Shown here piece after piece: positions 43,282 through 54,360 of a DNA stretch of 64,000 nt. The stretch covers positions 15,003,484 through 15,067,483 of the forward strand of contig CM055097.1 of assembly GCA_029204225.1 (NCBI GenBank). The letters are read 5' to 3'. The stretch is from Diphasiastrum complanatum. Lineage: Eukaryota; Streptophyta; Lycopodiopsida; Lycopodiales; Lycopodiaceae. Under the pieces are notes generated by a model. The model had not been told where the DNA came from, ran no database searches, and worked only from the letters and a program-made list of their open reading frames with translations. The position numbers and the translations under genes were made by a program. How positions within the stretch are numbered: the stretch's first letter is position 1; each line of letters begins with the position of its first letter.

Positions 43282-45190
43282 TCAGCTTGGCTCGACATCT
43301 GGGGATTCTTTGGAATCTGCTAACAACTTCACATCTCTACTCGACACAACTTTCTTCGTGGTTGAGTTGTAGAGTCTGTAGACTTGTGATCCGTTCGAGT
43401 ATCTGACCATGATTGTCTGCTCTGACTTTTCGTCGAGCTTGCTTCTTTGTTCCTTTGGTATGTGCTTGTATGCTGCACATTTGAATACACACACGTATGA
43501 CAGATCAGGCTTTCTACTTGCCACATTTCGTATGGTGATCTATTTTTTTAAGGCTGTCGTTATTGATCCGTTCTGTAGGTGTACCGCTATAGCTATTGCC
43601 TTAGTTCAAAATCGACTCGGCAATTGAGCCTGTGCCATCATGCATCTAGCTTCTTCAACTAGTGTCATGTTTCTTCTTTCTGCGACACCATTATATTCGG
43701 GTGTGTACGCAAGAGTGAATTTTGAAAATTCTGTGCTCTTGTACTCACCTCCATTATCAGACCTGATAATCTAAATCTTTTTCCAGGTGTGTCTTTCTAT
43801 GAATGCCACGAACTTCTTGAAAGAGTCAAACACTTCAGAGTTTTTCTTCAAGTAATAGATTGTTGTCATCCGACTGTAGTTATCAATGAACGTCGAAAAA
43901 TACCTCGATCCTGAGAGCGAATCAACTTTCATCGGTCCACAGACATCTGAGTGGACGAGCTCAAGAACTTCTTTAGCTCTTCTTCCCTCGTGTACGAATG
44001 GATTTCGATGTTGTTTCCCTTTTTGACAACCTTCGCAAAACTCAGTATCGAGTCTGGATATTTTCATACATGTGACTATGTCCTTCTTTCTCATGTCGTA
44101 GAGGCTCCTCATGTTCAGATGATACATTCTTCTATGCCAGACTTGATTTTTGTTTTTTGATGCATTTAGTATGCTATCAGAATTATTGATTACCTTGGCT
44201 TGGTAGAGATTGCCTTCTCTACATCCAACTGTCAGCAACTTGTTCGTTGTTTTTTCGATCATTCGGCATACATTGCCATCGAATAGAACTCGTATTCCAG
44301 GATCTGTCATCTTGGAGAATGATAGTAGGTCTTTTTTTAATGAGAGTACGTAGAGTGCTCCTGGCAGCTCTATTTGTCCCGACAATGTTCGTAGTTGTAG
44401 AGTTCTGATGCCTTGACATCATGTCGGCTCCCATCACCTAGAATCACTACTCTGTTGTTTCTGTAGTCGATTACGATTCTTTTGTTGCAAGTGATGTGTG
44501 AGGTTGCTCCTGAATCAATGACTATGTCGCATTCTTGCTCGGTGTAGCTAGTCGAGGCTTCATCGGATATCGTGAAGGCCTCATTGCTTTTGTCTGCATC
44601 CTTTGACGACTCTGCAACATTCGTCTTGTCAGCTTTGTTTTTTCTTTTCGGGTTGAATCTGCAATCATATGCAAAGTGTCTCTTCTTCTTGCAGTGCATG
44701 CAAGGTATTGTCGGGTTAAGCCAGCATTTGTTGGCTACGTGTCCCGACTTCTGACATGATCACAGGAGGATGTTTGTTGGTTGTCGTCTATGCTCGAAGA
44801 CTTTGTATTCGCCTTGTCGAATCTGGGTTTTGGTTTGTTCTTCTTCTTCCTCTTCATGAAAAGGGCCTTCTCCTGGTCATTGCTTCCTTCTCCTTCGTCC
44901 CTCATCAATCTCTCATCAGTGACAAGATTGATTGCTCTCTCGAATTTCATATCTGATAGGCTAAGTATGAGCATTTTCAATGGCTAATAGGATGCAGGGA
45001 CAGATTTCATGAAGTACATCAGTTGTTGTGGTGCTGGGACCTAGTGTTCTTGCCCTGATGCTGCAAGTTGAGCGAAGATTGTTCTAATCTTCTCAACATG
45101 TTGATCCAACTGGTTGTCATCCCATCGCATAGATTGGACAAACAATGGATGAGGATTAAAACTGATTAGTCGATTAGTAAGAAGGAGAAT
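43282..45190 (-). pseudogene. Ty1/copia Gag, protease and integrase
   Basis: Minus strand. Gag piece 45150-44735 (MRWDDNQLDQHVEKIRTIFA near 45120; KFERAINLVTDERLMRDEGE). Two knuckle remnants, one of them CKKKRHFAYDC at about 44695. Protease DSGATSHIT near 44510. Pre-integrase HRRMYHLNMRSLYDMRKKD near 44130. Integrase with D in LVHSDVCGPM (about 43940), D in IRSDNGGEYKSTEF (about 43760) and E in GVAERRNMTLVEEARCMM (about 43680). C-terminal VYRLYNSTTKKVVSSRDVKL near 43350. Frames break at about 44735, 44385, 43770 and 43530. The order Gag-PR-INT before RT marks it as copia. It stops before any RT; RT of a similar copia resumes at 50 kb. Confidence 0.85.
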
Positions 45191-45194
45191 AATC

Positions 45195-45480
45195 CAACGC
45201 TCCCCCTTAATCTGAATCCTTGAATGCCTTGACCTTCAAACTTAGTTCTACACATAATCTTTTGTGTGTATCCAAACTTAATGCTTTGGTAAAAATATAT
45301 GTTGTCATATTTTACATTCTACAGTTTTGAAATCTGACCTCTTCATTGAGAACTTTGCTTCTGACGAAATGATACTTCAACTCAATGTGCTTACTCCTAG
45401 AATGAAATCTAGGGTTGGCTGATAAAGCGATGGCACTTTGATTATCACAAAATAATGTCATCGGAGCATATTGATTCATA
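45195..45480 (-). pseudogene. Ty1/copia RNase H end and polypurine tract
   Basis: Minus strand: [37 protein letters not shown], one stop, then IFTKALSLDTHKRLCVELSL, the canonical 3' end of copia pol. AAGGGGGAGCG (about 45202-45212) is the polypurine tract. Instead of an LTR, the sequence runs straight into the Gag of the copia fragment at 43.3-45.19 kb, so this is a recombination junction. Confidence 0.75.
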
Positions 45481-45494
45481 CCGATATTTGAAAA

Positions 45495-46140
45495 TAATAT
45501 ATCCAGTTTTGCGAATTTTCCCGTGTCTTTACACAGTCTGCAGAATTACAAGTGTTTTTACACAGTCTGCAGAAATACACGGAGTTTGACAATAGTGTCA
45601 TATTTTTTGCCTGTCAGGAATCTCGTGTAAAAATGCAGTGTCGTCTTTTTCACATTTTTCGTTTGACATGAATTATGAGTAAAAATATAGAGTCGCATTT
45701 TTTGCTTTTTCAAAAAGTTTTTCAAATGTTAAGGAAATGACTCTGGCAAAGAATCGGACTATCATAATATGAAGGAAATGCGTTTTTAGGGCATTGTCGG
45801 GTTTTTCGCAAAAAAATCGACATTGTCGCATTTTTGCGACAGTGTCGCCTGTGGCTGTTTTGGTTCATTTCTACAGAGTGATAGTTCTGACTGTTTACGA
45901 CCAATCTCGATCGCTTATCAGCAATCAATGACAATGAACCAGATGAATGCTAGCGGACACCAGCCAACTGGCAATCGCAATTGATGACCTAATTGCTTAG
46001 TATATATATAGATGTTCATATTCATACATTTTATCATCAAATGATCGAAGAGATCAAGTTCAGAAAGTATTGTTGTTAGCTCTCTATCAAGCTTTCAAGC
46101 TTGAACTCTCTTGAGCATTCTAGTTCAGTCTTTTAGAGAT
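45495..46140 (+). repeat. Copia-type LTR, inverted partner of 56085-56730
   Basis: The plus strand here matches the minus strand of 56085-56730 over about 640 bp (CCGTGTCTTTACACAGTCTG, GACAGTGTCGCCTGTGGCTG, ATCGAAGAGATCAAGTTCAG). It contains a tandem duplication around TTTACACAGTCTGCAGAA and a hairpin GTCGCATTTTTGCGAC. LTR-like R-U5 sequence continues to about 46300. Oriented opposite to the copia fragments on both sides, it is most likely a solo LTR. Confidence 0.7.
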
Positions 46141-46653
46141 TTATTTTAGAGTTGCTATTGCGCTACTGCTCATCAGCAGAGCTGCTTATTATCAGACTTA
46201 TTCTCAGAGACAACTTAGAGTCTGCGGTTTCTATCTGCTATTGTTTTGTGCTCATTAGCATCTAATTTTTTTGTTTTTTTGAATCAATACTATCTTCTTA
46301 TTGCGTTCAATATATGTCAGAATGCATGCATCTCTATATTGCTTTTGTAATGATAGAAATTGTCTGAGAATTTAATACTTTATGTTTGGCTACGTAATCA
46401 CTTAGTATCTAGCGATTTCAAAGTTAGTTGCTAAAGATTGAACATGATATTCATCACTACTACTTTGTTCAATTTTTGATAGGCATAGTCATGCATTGGA
46501 AGTAGGAGTTTCCGCTGCAATTTATCCATCCTATTTTCGACATGTTCAAGGTTATGCAGACTAATTTTTGGTTCTCGAAAAAGTCTATCCACCAATGCTA
46601 ATCAAATTTGTCATAAAATTGATAAGCTGCTTTAATATTTGATTCCAAAAAAT

Positions 46654-47060
46654 TTAATGAGGCCAATGGATCAACTTCACGATGTTCTCTTTGTGCCTTT
46701 TTGTCTCTAGCATGGATTTTAAGGAAGACAATGCAACAAGCTTGATTTGAGCAAAAGGCATATTGAGCAAAAAATGAACTCCTTCAGTAGGTAGCCATGA
46801 AACTGAACTTGAAAATTGTTTGCCCCATAATAATGTAATGCATATTTTGTTACATTTGATTTTAAATTGATCTTGAAAGCTAATATCATTAACAATAGCA
46901 ACACAATGCTCTATCTCATTGGACGCCTTAATATAGTCACAAAAATCATGTGTGTGATTGATTAACAACATAATTACGATTCATCGACAATGCTTTGAAG
47001 CACTGGTAAAGAAAACACCTTCTTGCATATCAGTCTCTTGGAAAAACAACTGAATATCTG
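46654..47060 (-). pseudogene. Unidentified protein fragment
   Basis: Minus strand. 46971-46654 reads as a convincing protein segment (DFCDYIKASNEIEHCVAIVN, DISFQDQFKIKCNKICITLL, WLPTEGVHFLLNMPFAQIKL). A different frame just upstream (about 47055-46985: DQIFSCFSKRLICKKVFSLP VLQSIVDES) seems to be its continuation, implying a frameshift near 46980. No stop interrupts the first part. I do not recognise the family; it could be a captured or pseudogenised host exon. Confidence 0.4.
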
Positions 47061-48215
47061 ATCAAGTTGATTGTGGATGTGGCCCACCAACAACACTCCC
47101 ATTTTTTTTTTTTGAATTTTTTTCCTCTACTAGCATGGACAAGTATGCCAGGACAGTTTGATTTTTATTTTCCCTAGCAGTGTTGTCAAGTTGCAAGTTG
47201 TGGGGGCTTGAATACAAGGCCTAAGGGGCATTTCAATGGAGTCCGGGAGAGTTCAAGAAAGGAACGCCTTGCAAGGAAGGAGCCTATGTACATAGCTATT
47301 TTGGTAATCAATTTTGTTTAATTAATGGCCCAAATATGGCATCCTACGTGTATAAGCCCATCTCGAAGATCCCATCAGTAGTTAGTTATGTTAGGCCCCA
47401 GTTCGACATCCTATGAGATAAGTCCAACTTGTGATTCCAATAGGTTATTAGGGACAAGAAAACAATTTTGGCAAGTCTCAAGGTTTAAACTTAGACTAGT
47501 CAAAATCAAGCTTCCAAAAAGGAAACTTGCATTCTATATTGAAACTTGATATGTCTTGTCCCATAAGCAAATATAGAAAGGGAATTCTAGCTCTTCACTA
47601 TGAGAAATGAATGTCAGAAATAATTCTAAGTGTTCAGTATGGGAATTTGGAGAAAAATAAGACCCGAAGTGATCCTCTTTCATATCAGGGCATAACTCGT
47701 GTTCATTCACTTCCTATTAGCCTGGAGCTTACAAATGGAACAAATTCATCAATAATGAAAATCTATGGCTATAATAAAGCCTTCCTTGTTCGTGAAGTCA
47801 AACGTTGTTTTTGCGTGGTTTTACGCCATCTACCCCTACGCCCTCTATTCTTCTACACGTACGAGAAAGCTATAAAGAATCTTAGTTTTAGAGATCTTGC
47901 TTCGTAAACTGGCTTTGCACCAAGCACACTCTCGATGCTGGCCACTTGTATGTAATAAAAAAGATGCGAAAAATCCAATACTTAAAAATTGTATCTAAAA
48001 TGACTAGAAAAGTTGAAACAAAACAAGATATTATATGTTTGTTGTGAGCAAGTCCTAAATGTTCAGAGAGATAACTTGCTAAAGTTTCCCAACCGTGGGC
48101 GAATGGAATCCAATACATGATTGTTAGAAACCAATGATAAACTTGTTACAGTTTACGATTTACTGTTGACAGTTGTTACCAGCTTTAAGTAGTTGTAGGC
48201 TAGTCATGAAGCATG
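47061..48215. other. Spacer, no gene seen
   Basis: Mixed AT-rich sequence between the unidentified fragment and copia RNase H. Short open frames (for example 47611-47907) have no recognised motif. Confidence 0.5.
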
Positions 48216-48219
48216 GGAA

Positions 48220-48458
48220 AGACTAAAGCAGAAGTACAAAGTGAGGACTGCCGCTTTAGTGATGCATCTTCACAATTAGTTGCTTCCTTTGTAGCTTGAG
48301 AGGCTGCGATATACTCTGATTCAGTGGAAGATAGAACTATTGAAGACTGCTTGTGACTGTTCCAGGAAATTGGACCATTGTTGAGGAAGAATGTAAATCC
48401 GGAAGTGGATTTATGAGTGTCTACATCTCCTGCCCAACTTGCATCTGTGTATGTGTTT
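48220..48458 (-). pseudogene. Second Ty1/copia RNase H fragment
   Basis: Minus strand from about 48458: YTDASWAGDVDTHKSTSGFT, FFLNNGPISWNSHKQSS, LSSTESEYIAASQATKEA. It follows, within a few bases, the end of another RNase H (FHSRTKHIH), so two unrelated copia copies were joined at about 48455. Confidence 0.75.
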
Positions 48459-50030
48459 CGTTCTTGAATGGAACACAGAATCTTTCGTCAAATGTATTGC
48501 GAAGGTGTTATCCATCTGCAAGACTAGAGGCTCGTTCTTTGTTTCGTCCAATTCATCTAGGAACTGTTTTAGCCCGATTATCTCGTTGGCCATCTTTGCT
48601 GCTACAACGTACTCTACTTCGTAGGATGACTGAGCCACAATGGTCTGCTTCTTGCTAACCTACAGAACTGCCGCTCCTGATGCGATGGTGCATCCTCTCG
48701 AGATGCTTTTACAATTGTCCTTGAGGGATGCCCAACTAGCGTCACTGTAGGAAAGCATCCTGAAACCTGCATCACGATAACAACACAAGCCATAATTCCT
48801 TTTTAATTGAAGATATTGCAAAATTTGTTTTGCAATCTTCCAATGTGTCGAGCCTGGATTCATGCAGAATTGGCTCATCCTGAACACTGCATAAGCGATG
48901 TCAGGACGTGTGTTGTCTGCAAGGTACATCAGCGAACCTATCAGCTTCCTATAAGGTGTGAGCTGCATTTGTTCTTTCTCTTCCTCAGTATTCGGACAGT
49001 CATTGTTTGTCAGCACCGTCCCTGCGAGCATTGGAGTATTTGCTCCTTTGCAGTTCAGCATCCCAAAATCCTCTAGGATTTTCTGGGTGTATATGAACTG
49101 GTGAAGGTATAGCTTACCTCCCTCATAGTCCCTTTCAATTTGCAAGCCAAGGTAACACCTGGCTTCTCCCAGATCCACAATCTCGAATCGCTTTTGCTCA
49201 AATCCCTGAAGATCTAAGAAGAAAGCTAGATGATAAGAGTAGGAAGACGATTCTCGAGATGTCTTTCTTCACTTCAGCAATCAGCTGCTCACTCTTGCAA
49301 AGTATCAGAGTGTCGTCCACATACACAACCACAATGATGATCTGTCCATCTATAACTCTGACATACACATTAGAATCAGCCAACAGTGGCTTGAATCCTA
49401 ATGATTTCAGGGCTTGATCCTTCTTTTTGTACCATTGTCGAGCTGACTATTTCAAACCGTAGATACTTCTATGCATTCCGCATGCATAGTTAGGAAGAGA
49501 ATTTGAGATGTATCCTGGGGGTTTATCCATGTAGACGTCTTCATCTAACTCACCATGCAAGAAGGTTGTCTTCTCGTCCACAATGTGGATCCTAAGGTCA
49601 TAAGCAGCTGCAATGCAAATAACAATCGTAGGGACAAATGTTTGACGACTAGAGAGAAGGTTTCAGAGTAGTCAGTACCATATCTCTGAGAAAATCCCTT
49701 CGCTACCAGTCTTGCCTTGTATTTCAAGACATTCTCATCCGGTCCATACTTGAGCTTGAAAATCCATTTGCATTTGACAGTCTTGCGCTTATGTGGTAAT
49801 GGCTGCAACATCCATACCTAGTTCTTCCTCATGGACTCCATCTCTTCGTTCATGGCTTGGATCCATTTGTCCTTCTCTGGACATTCAATCGCTTTCTCCA
49901 CCACAAAACTCCATGAATGAGCCTCCATCTCCATCTTGCCACAAGATACCATCAAACCTTGAAATCCATGAGTAGGTGAGTACATAGATGATGCAAATCC
50001 AGCACCACATGCTCCATAAACCAAGTAGGT
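48459..50030 (-). pseudogene. Ty1/copia RT and RNase H, 3' part of the split copia element
   Basis: Minus strand. DKWIQAMNEEMESMRKN near 49830-49880, then KWIFKLKYGPDENVLKYKAR and AKGFSQRYGTDYSETFS (49760-49670), catalytic VVYVDDTLILCKSEQ (49330-49290), GEARCYLGLQIERDYEGGKL (49165), YRKLIGSLMYLADNTRPDIA (48940), then RNase H (SDASWASLKDNCKSISRGCT, QMDNTFAIHLTKD, SRTKHIH). Several stops and frameshifts. The 5' side stops at about 50030 against foreign sequence; its missing Gag-PR-INT is best supplied by 54361-55705, separated by the insertion of another copia. Confidence 0.85.
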
Positions 50031-50456
50031 TGCACTAGTCCATCTTCAAGGTCTACTTGACAAAAAATGAACATGAATTCACCAAAAATTGACAATCTCC
50101 AAACATTGTAGCTCAACACTTGAGAACTTGATCATGGATGAGTGATATAATGAACCTCCAATACCTTCATTTCCATCTGCAAAACCAGCCAAGAATGCTA
50201 GTACAACTCCAACAATAAGATATTGCAAGACAATGTAGCTAGTTTGTCCATATCTTGACAATTTGCACACATCCACATGAAATAGCTCAAACATGAGATA
50301 GAATAAGTAAAGTAAACTTGAACAACACTTCCTTGCTGCTCCTTTGACCTTACTTGAGTCTTCAATAAGCTGCAAAAATAGATCCATAACATCTTTGCCA
50401 ATTGACCTTCCTTTGATGCTCTTGACTAGCTCCGAATTGCCAACTTTCCTTTTGTG
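50031..50456 (-). other. 3' region of the inserted copia-derived element, LTR not found
   Basis: Lies between the stop of the 813-codon frame and the RT of the split copia. A 102-codon open frame (50387-50079) has a hydrophobic stretch (SYIVLQYLIVGVVLAFLAGF) but no recognised domain. If the inserted element were complete, a 3' LTR matching 53709-54360 should be here; none is seen. Confidence 0.4.
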
Positions 50457-52898
50457 TTATTGAAGCCCTTTGAGACCATCCTCTTGATCTTCCTCTTGAC
50501 CATCAAAGTCATTGAACAAACTTTGTTTTCCTAATCCATTACTTGTCTTATCAGTATGAAAACCATGAGAACCAATATCCACTTTCATAGCATCATCTAT
50601 ACAAGAAAATTCTCCAAAACATGTGAGTAAAGCAAAGTGAGTCGCTTCCACTTGCTTACCTTTCTCTTGGTCATCAAAGATATCAAAGATATGAATATCT
50701 TCAGACCTGCACCTCTGGAAATTATCCCTCTCAAACATATGATCTAGATCCAACAAGAACTCATCAATGCTTGATCTCGAATTTCCACAAAGGTTAGTGA
50801 AAACAATGTCACCAATGTCACCATCATAAATCAAAAGATAGATTCCAAACTTTCCATCCAACATGAAGTAGAGTAGATGAAGATGAGTATCAAACCTAAT
50901 AAATCCAGCCTTCTTGAGTCCATAAAAAACCTCGATAAGCTCACCAATGAGATCTCCCTTTCCTTGAAAAAATTGCCTCTCGATTTGCTCCATGTAGTCT
51001 TCTCCAACCAACCTTTTGTCATCTCGATCATGAGTGATCAATTCACAATCATAGAATCCTTTGAGTTGATGAAGAGATGTGAGATCCATGCATTGGATCT
51101 TCCCAAGAACCAATCTTCCATTGCTCTTTCCTTCACAAGACTCCCTCTTAATGATTGCATCATAAGAAGTAGAAACCTCAAAAACATTAGAAGCCATGAA
51201 AAAAATGATCAGTACCTTCAACATAAGGATGATTGAAGTACTCTCTTTTTCCAAACAAGAACTTCTACTCAATGTTTTAGGTAATGACTCATATGATAAT
51301 GATTCTTTCTCACTATCATTCACAATGACATCATTCAAAGTACATCCTACTTTGAACTCTTCATGTACTTCTCTTCTCCTTGACTCGTGACTATCTCCCT
51401 CACCAAATCTCTTGAGAGAACCTTTTGATCTACTCTCTTTATGAAGACATGTGACTCCACTTGTTGGAAAAATTACTTTCTTGGACTCATCACAAAATAA
51501 TGTAGAAGAACCACCTCCTTCATGCATGCACCTAGCAACATCTTTTGACATATGATCAAAGAAATCATTAACAACAATCTTTTCCAAGGAAGAACCTTCA
51601 CCTCCATTTATGAAGTTAGCTCTTTCCTTACCTTTTGCATGCTTGCACTTGCCATGAAGAACCATTGAAACACCATCATTATCCTCAAAACTAGCCAAGT
51701 TAGCACAAAGATGAACATCTCCAAGAAGCATATTAGATCTTGACCTAGATCTAGCATAAGGAAGCTTTTTAGACTTTGCATAAAATATACCAATCTTATT
51801 GATGCTAAAAGAGAACTTTGGAAAGTTGAGACCAATCTCCTTTTCCATTCCATCCTTTTTGTTAGCCATAACAAAAGCATCAAGCTTGAAAAGTCTACCT
51901 TGTCTATTGCCCCTAGCAACCAAGATTTCTTCCTTTGTAATGAAACAAACATCACCACCAAACTTTACCATGTATCCTTTCTCTATCATTTGACCAACAC
52001 TTAGCAAATTCTTTGAAAGTGAAGGAATGTAAAGAACACCATCAAGTCTTGATTTCCTATTAGTAGAGAGACAAATAGGAATTGAACCACTACCTTCAAT
52101 CACACACTCACCACCATTGGCCATGTGAATTGCTTTCTTGGCTCCATCATAAGTGACCAAAGAAGTAAAGAACTCCTTGTGACTAGTCATGTGTGAACTA
52201 GCTCCGCTATCAATCCACCGTGAATCTTTGTCACCTTCACTTGATATTGGACTTGAAGAACACATCAAAAGAGAACCACCACCACCTAGATCCTCAGTAG
52301 TAAAGTTGATTTGCTTGCTACCTTCATCTCTTTGCTTCTTCAAACATTCATTTGCAAAATGCCCTTTGATTCCACAATAGAAGCATTTCAACTTTGACTT
52401 ATCTTTCTTTTTGCCAAAAGAAGAAGTCTCACCTTGATCTTGCCCTTTAGACCACTTGCCTTTGCCTTTGCCCTTGAACTTGCCTTTGATGAACATAGCC
52501 TCCTCTTCATATTGAGATGTCGATGTAGATCCACCTCCTCTTGATTGAAGCCTATACTCCTCATTCACCAAGATCTCTTGCAAATCCACAATACTTGGCA
52601 AAGTCTTTTGAATAGCAAAAATTTGAACAAGATTAGCATGATCATCCAACAAGCCATTAAGTATAACTTGAACAAGTTCTACCTCCTTAATGCTTTCATC
52701 AATACATGCTAACTCATCATTGAATGCTTTAACCCTCAAAACAAAAGCATGAGTATTCTCTTCCTTCTTTTTCAAACTTTGAAAGATTTTCCTCCTAAGA
52801 GTAAGAACTCTTGATGTAGACTTGGATTCATAAAGCTTCCCAAGCCTCCAAAGATGATGTGCACTTACCAACTTCCTTGAGAAGTTCATTGGTAACAT
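50457..52898 (-). CDS. Copia Gag-protease frame with a long unassigned C-terminal region (813 codons)
   Basis: Single open frame on the minus strand. Residues about 25-125 are copia Gag (ESKSTSRVLTLRRKIFQSLK, IDESIKEVELVQVILNGLLD). A basic Lys/Gly stretch precedes the zinc knuckle CFYCGIKGHFANEC (about 172-185). Protease WIDSGASSHMTSHKEF is near 225-240, and the pre-integrase part SLSKNLLSVGQMIEKGYMVK near 293-312. From about 340 to 813 there is no integrase core. Near 655-700 VFYGLKKAGFIRFD and IYLLIYDGDIGDIVF faintly echo copia RT (YGLKQAP, LLLYVDD) without a YVDD box. The first Met is arbitrary: Gag begins upstream at 53.1 kb in other frames. The frame's length is striking beside the decayed neighbours. 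Confidence 0.75.
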   Translation of the reverse strand: MLPMNFSRKLVSAHHLWRLGKLYESKSTSRVLTLRRKIFQSLKKKEENTHAFVLRVKAFNDELACIDESIKEVELVQVILNGLLDDHANLVQIFAIQKTLPSIVDLQEILVNEEYRLQSRGGGSTSTSQYEEEAMFIKGKFKGKGKGKWSKGQDQGETSSFGKKKDKSKLKCFYCGIKGHFANECLKKQRDEGSKQINFTTEDLGGGGSLLMCSSSPISSEGDKDSRWIDSGASSHMTSHKEFFTSLVTYDGAKKAIHMANGGECVIEGSGSIPICLSTNRKSRLDGVLYIPSLSKNLLSVGQMIEKGYMVKFGGDVCFITKEEILVARGNRQGRLFKLDAFVMANKKDGMEKEIGLNFPKFSFSINKIGIFYAKSKKLPYARSRSRSNMLLGDVHLCANLASFEDNDGVSMVLHGKCKHAKGKERANFINGGEGSSLEKIVVNDFFDHMSKDVARCMHEGGGSSTLFCDESKKVIFPTSGVTCLHKESRSKGSLKRFGEGDSHESRRREVHEEFKVGCTLNDVIVNDSEKESLSYESLPKTLSRSSCLEKESTSIILMLKVLIIFFMASNVFEVSTSYDAIIKRESCEGKSNGRLVLGKIQCMDLTSLHQLKGFYDCELITHDRDDKRLVGEDYMEQIERQFFQGKGDLIGELIEVFYGLKKAGFIRFDTHLHLLYFMLDGKFGIYLLIYDGDIGDIVFTNLCGNSRSSIDEFLLDLDHMFERDNFQRCRSEDIHIFDIFDDQEKGKQVEATHFALLTCFGEFSCIDDAMKVDIGSHGFHTDKTSNGLGKQSLFNDFDGQEEDQEDGLKGLQ

Positions 52899-53171
52899 TC
52901 ATCTTAATCATGTGTAGAGCCTTCTTTGCTCTCTTTCATACCTCACTTGATCTTGAGGTGCTTGAGGCCTCTCCTCCACACCTTCAACAATCTCCATCAA
53001 CTCATTCATCTCCAATAAGGACTCCATCCTCACCTTCCAAGTAGAATAGTTGATTGAGGTAAGCCTATCATTGCTCTCCAACATAAAGCCTCCACTTGTA
53101 GCCATGTTGAAGTGACCTGATATTCTTCTTTCAACCTGTTCCAATTCACAAAGCACTCTCTTGAATGTCAA
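52899..53171 (-). pseudogene. N-terminal part of the same copia Gag, frameshifted
   Basis: Minus strand: MATSGGFMLESNDRLTSINY from about 53104, STWKVRMESLLEMNELM, then QDQVRYEREQRR. At about 52930 the frame changes to KALHMIKMNVTNELLKEVGK and CTSSLEAWEAL; a further one- or two-base shift near 52820 leads to YESKSTSRVL of the 813-codon frame. STWKxxMExLL is the typical copia Gag start. Confidence 0.8.
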
Positions 53172-53694
53172 AAAAATGAACTCAAGAAGAAATCACAAAG
53201 ATATGGAAGCTCTCAAATCTCTTCTAGCACTTCTAACTAGAAAATCAGCACATAGAATAGTGAAATCTTGATCAACCTATGATCTATCCTCAATCTAATG
53301 ATTCTTGCCACTTCCTAAGATTGAAACACACTCAAATGAAGTTCATTAACCTCACAAACTAGAGATCCAGTCAAAATTAGGGTTTTGACAAAATCACAAA
53401 AAATTGAATATCTCAAATTCTACATGCAATTTCTAGAAACTTGATATATCTTCTTGTAGACTCCAATGAGACCTTCCTAATCCACCAGAATTCATCTAAT
53501 TCTAGTAAACCAAGTGTGAAATCAGAATTTATCAAGTATATAACCCTATATTGAGTTTTGACCTACAAAAGATCAATTCTACATATGCAAAAATGTTGAT
53601 TTTTGAGTAGAGATCGATCTAGCATGCTCTAGCAATGGTAACTCCTCCAAATCCTTGCTAAAGATGGCTGATCCTTTCATAACCTGAAACAAAA

Positions 53695-53708
53695 GAGCTC
53701 TGATACCA
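53695..53708 (-). promoter_or_regulatory. Primer binding site of the inserted copia
   Basis: The minus strand reads TGGTATCAGAGCTC, the classical initiator tRNA-Met complement, immediately after the LTR's terminal CA. Confidence 0.9.
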
Positions 53709-54360
53709 TGTGAAGGATTTCAGATCATTCAAGATCCAATCCATGTTCCTGATCTTTGGTTACAAAAAGGAGCAAACCAGCAATCCTGCCAATGTAGAAA
53801 AATCAGCATCTACATACAAAATGAGATGCAAACTCTAAGAGATACTAATCAAACATGAAAAAAAACATAAAATATGTTTTTTTGCGTACAATTACAGTAC
53901 CTTACTGTATTTCACACGTGTGAAACCAAAATAGCAATATATGATCATTCTACACATAGAATTGCAAGATAACACCAAGATAGTGTACCAATGAGTAGTA
54001 GAACCCAAAGAGAACCATGTATAATTATGAAATGAGAGATAGAAGAGAGAAGATGTGTCTCTCCACGAGTTACATCCTTTTATAGAGTTTCCAAATCCTA
54101 TTTGGCCACTTGGCTTTCCCTCCAAAATGTAAACTTTACTATTTTTGGGTCTAGATTCAATGTACCCAAAGTTCAAATTTGAATCTCTCTCAAACTCGAC
54201 TACCAACTTTCCCACACTTTCAAAAAGTGTTTATTGAATGTATTTTAAACTAATATAACTTCAAAAAGTTTATCTCGAAGTCTAAAATGAGTTTTGGCCT
54301 CTTATTGACAATTTACCAAAATATGACTAAACTAGACTAAACTAGTTGAAATCTCTCACA
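53709..54360 (-). repeat. 5' LTR of the inserted copia-derived element
   Basis: On the minus strand it opens TGTGAGAGATTTC at 54360 and closes CTTCACA at 53709 (inverse TGTGA at both ends), followed by the primer binding site. Length 652 bp. CTCTATAAAAGGATG (about 54071-54085, minus) is a strong TATA box. The LTR interrupts the integrase of another copia after VLERQ; CTGTC (54361-54365) is the candidate target-site copy. Confidence 0.82.
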
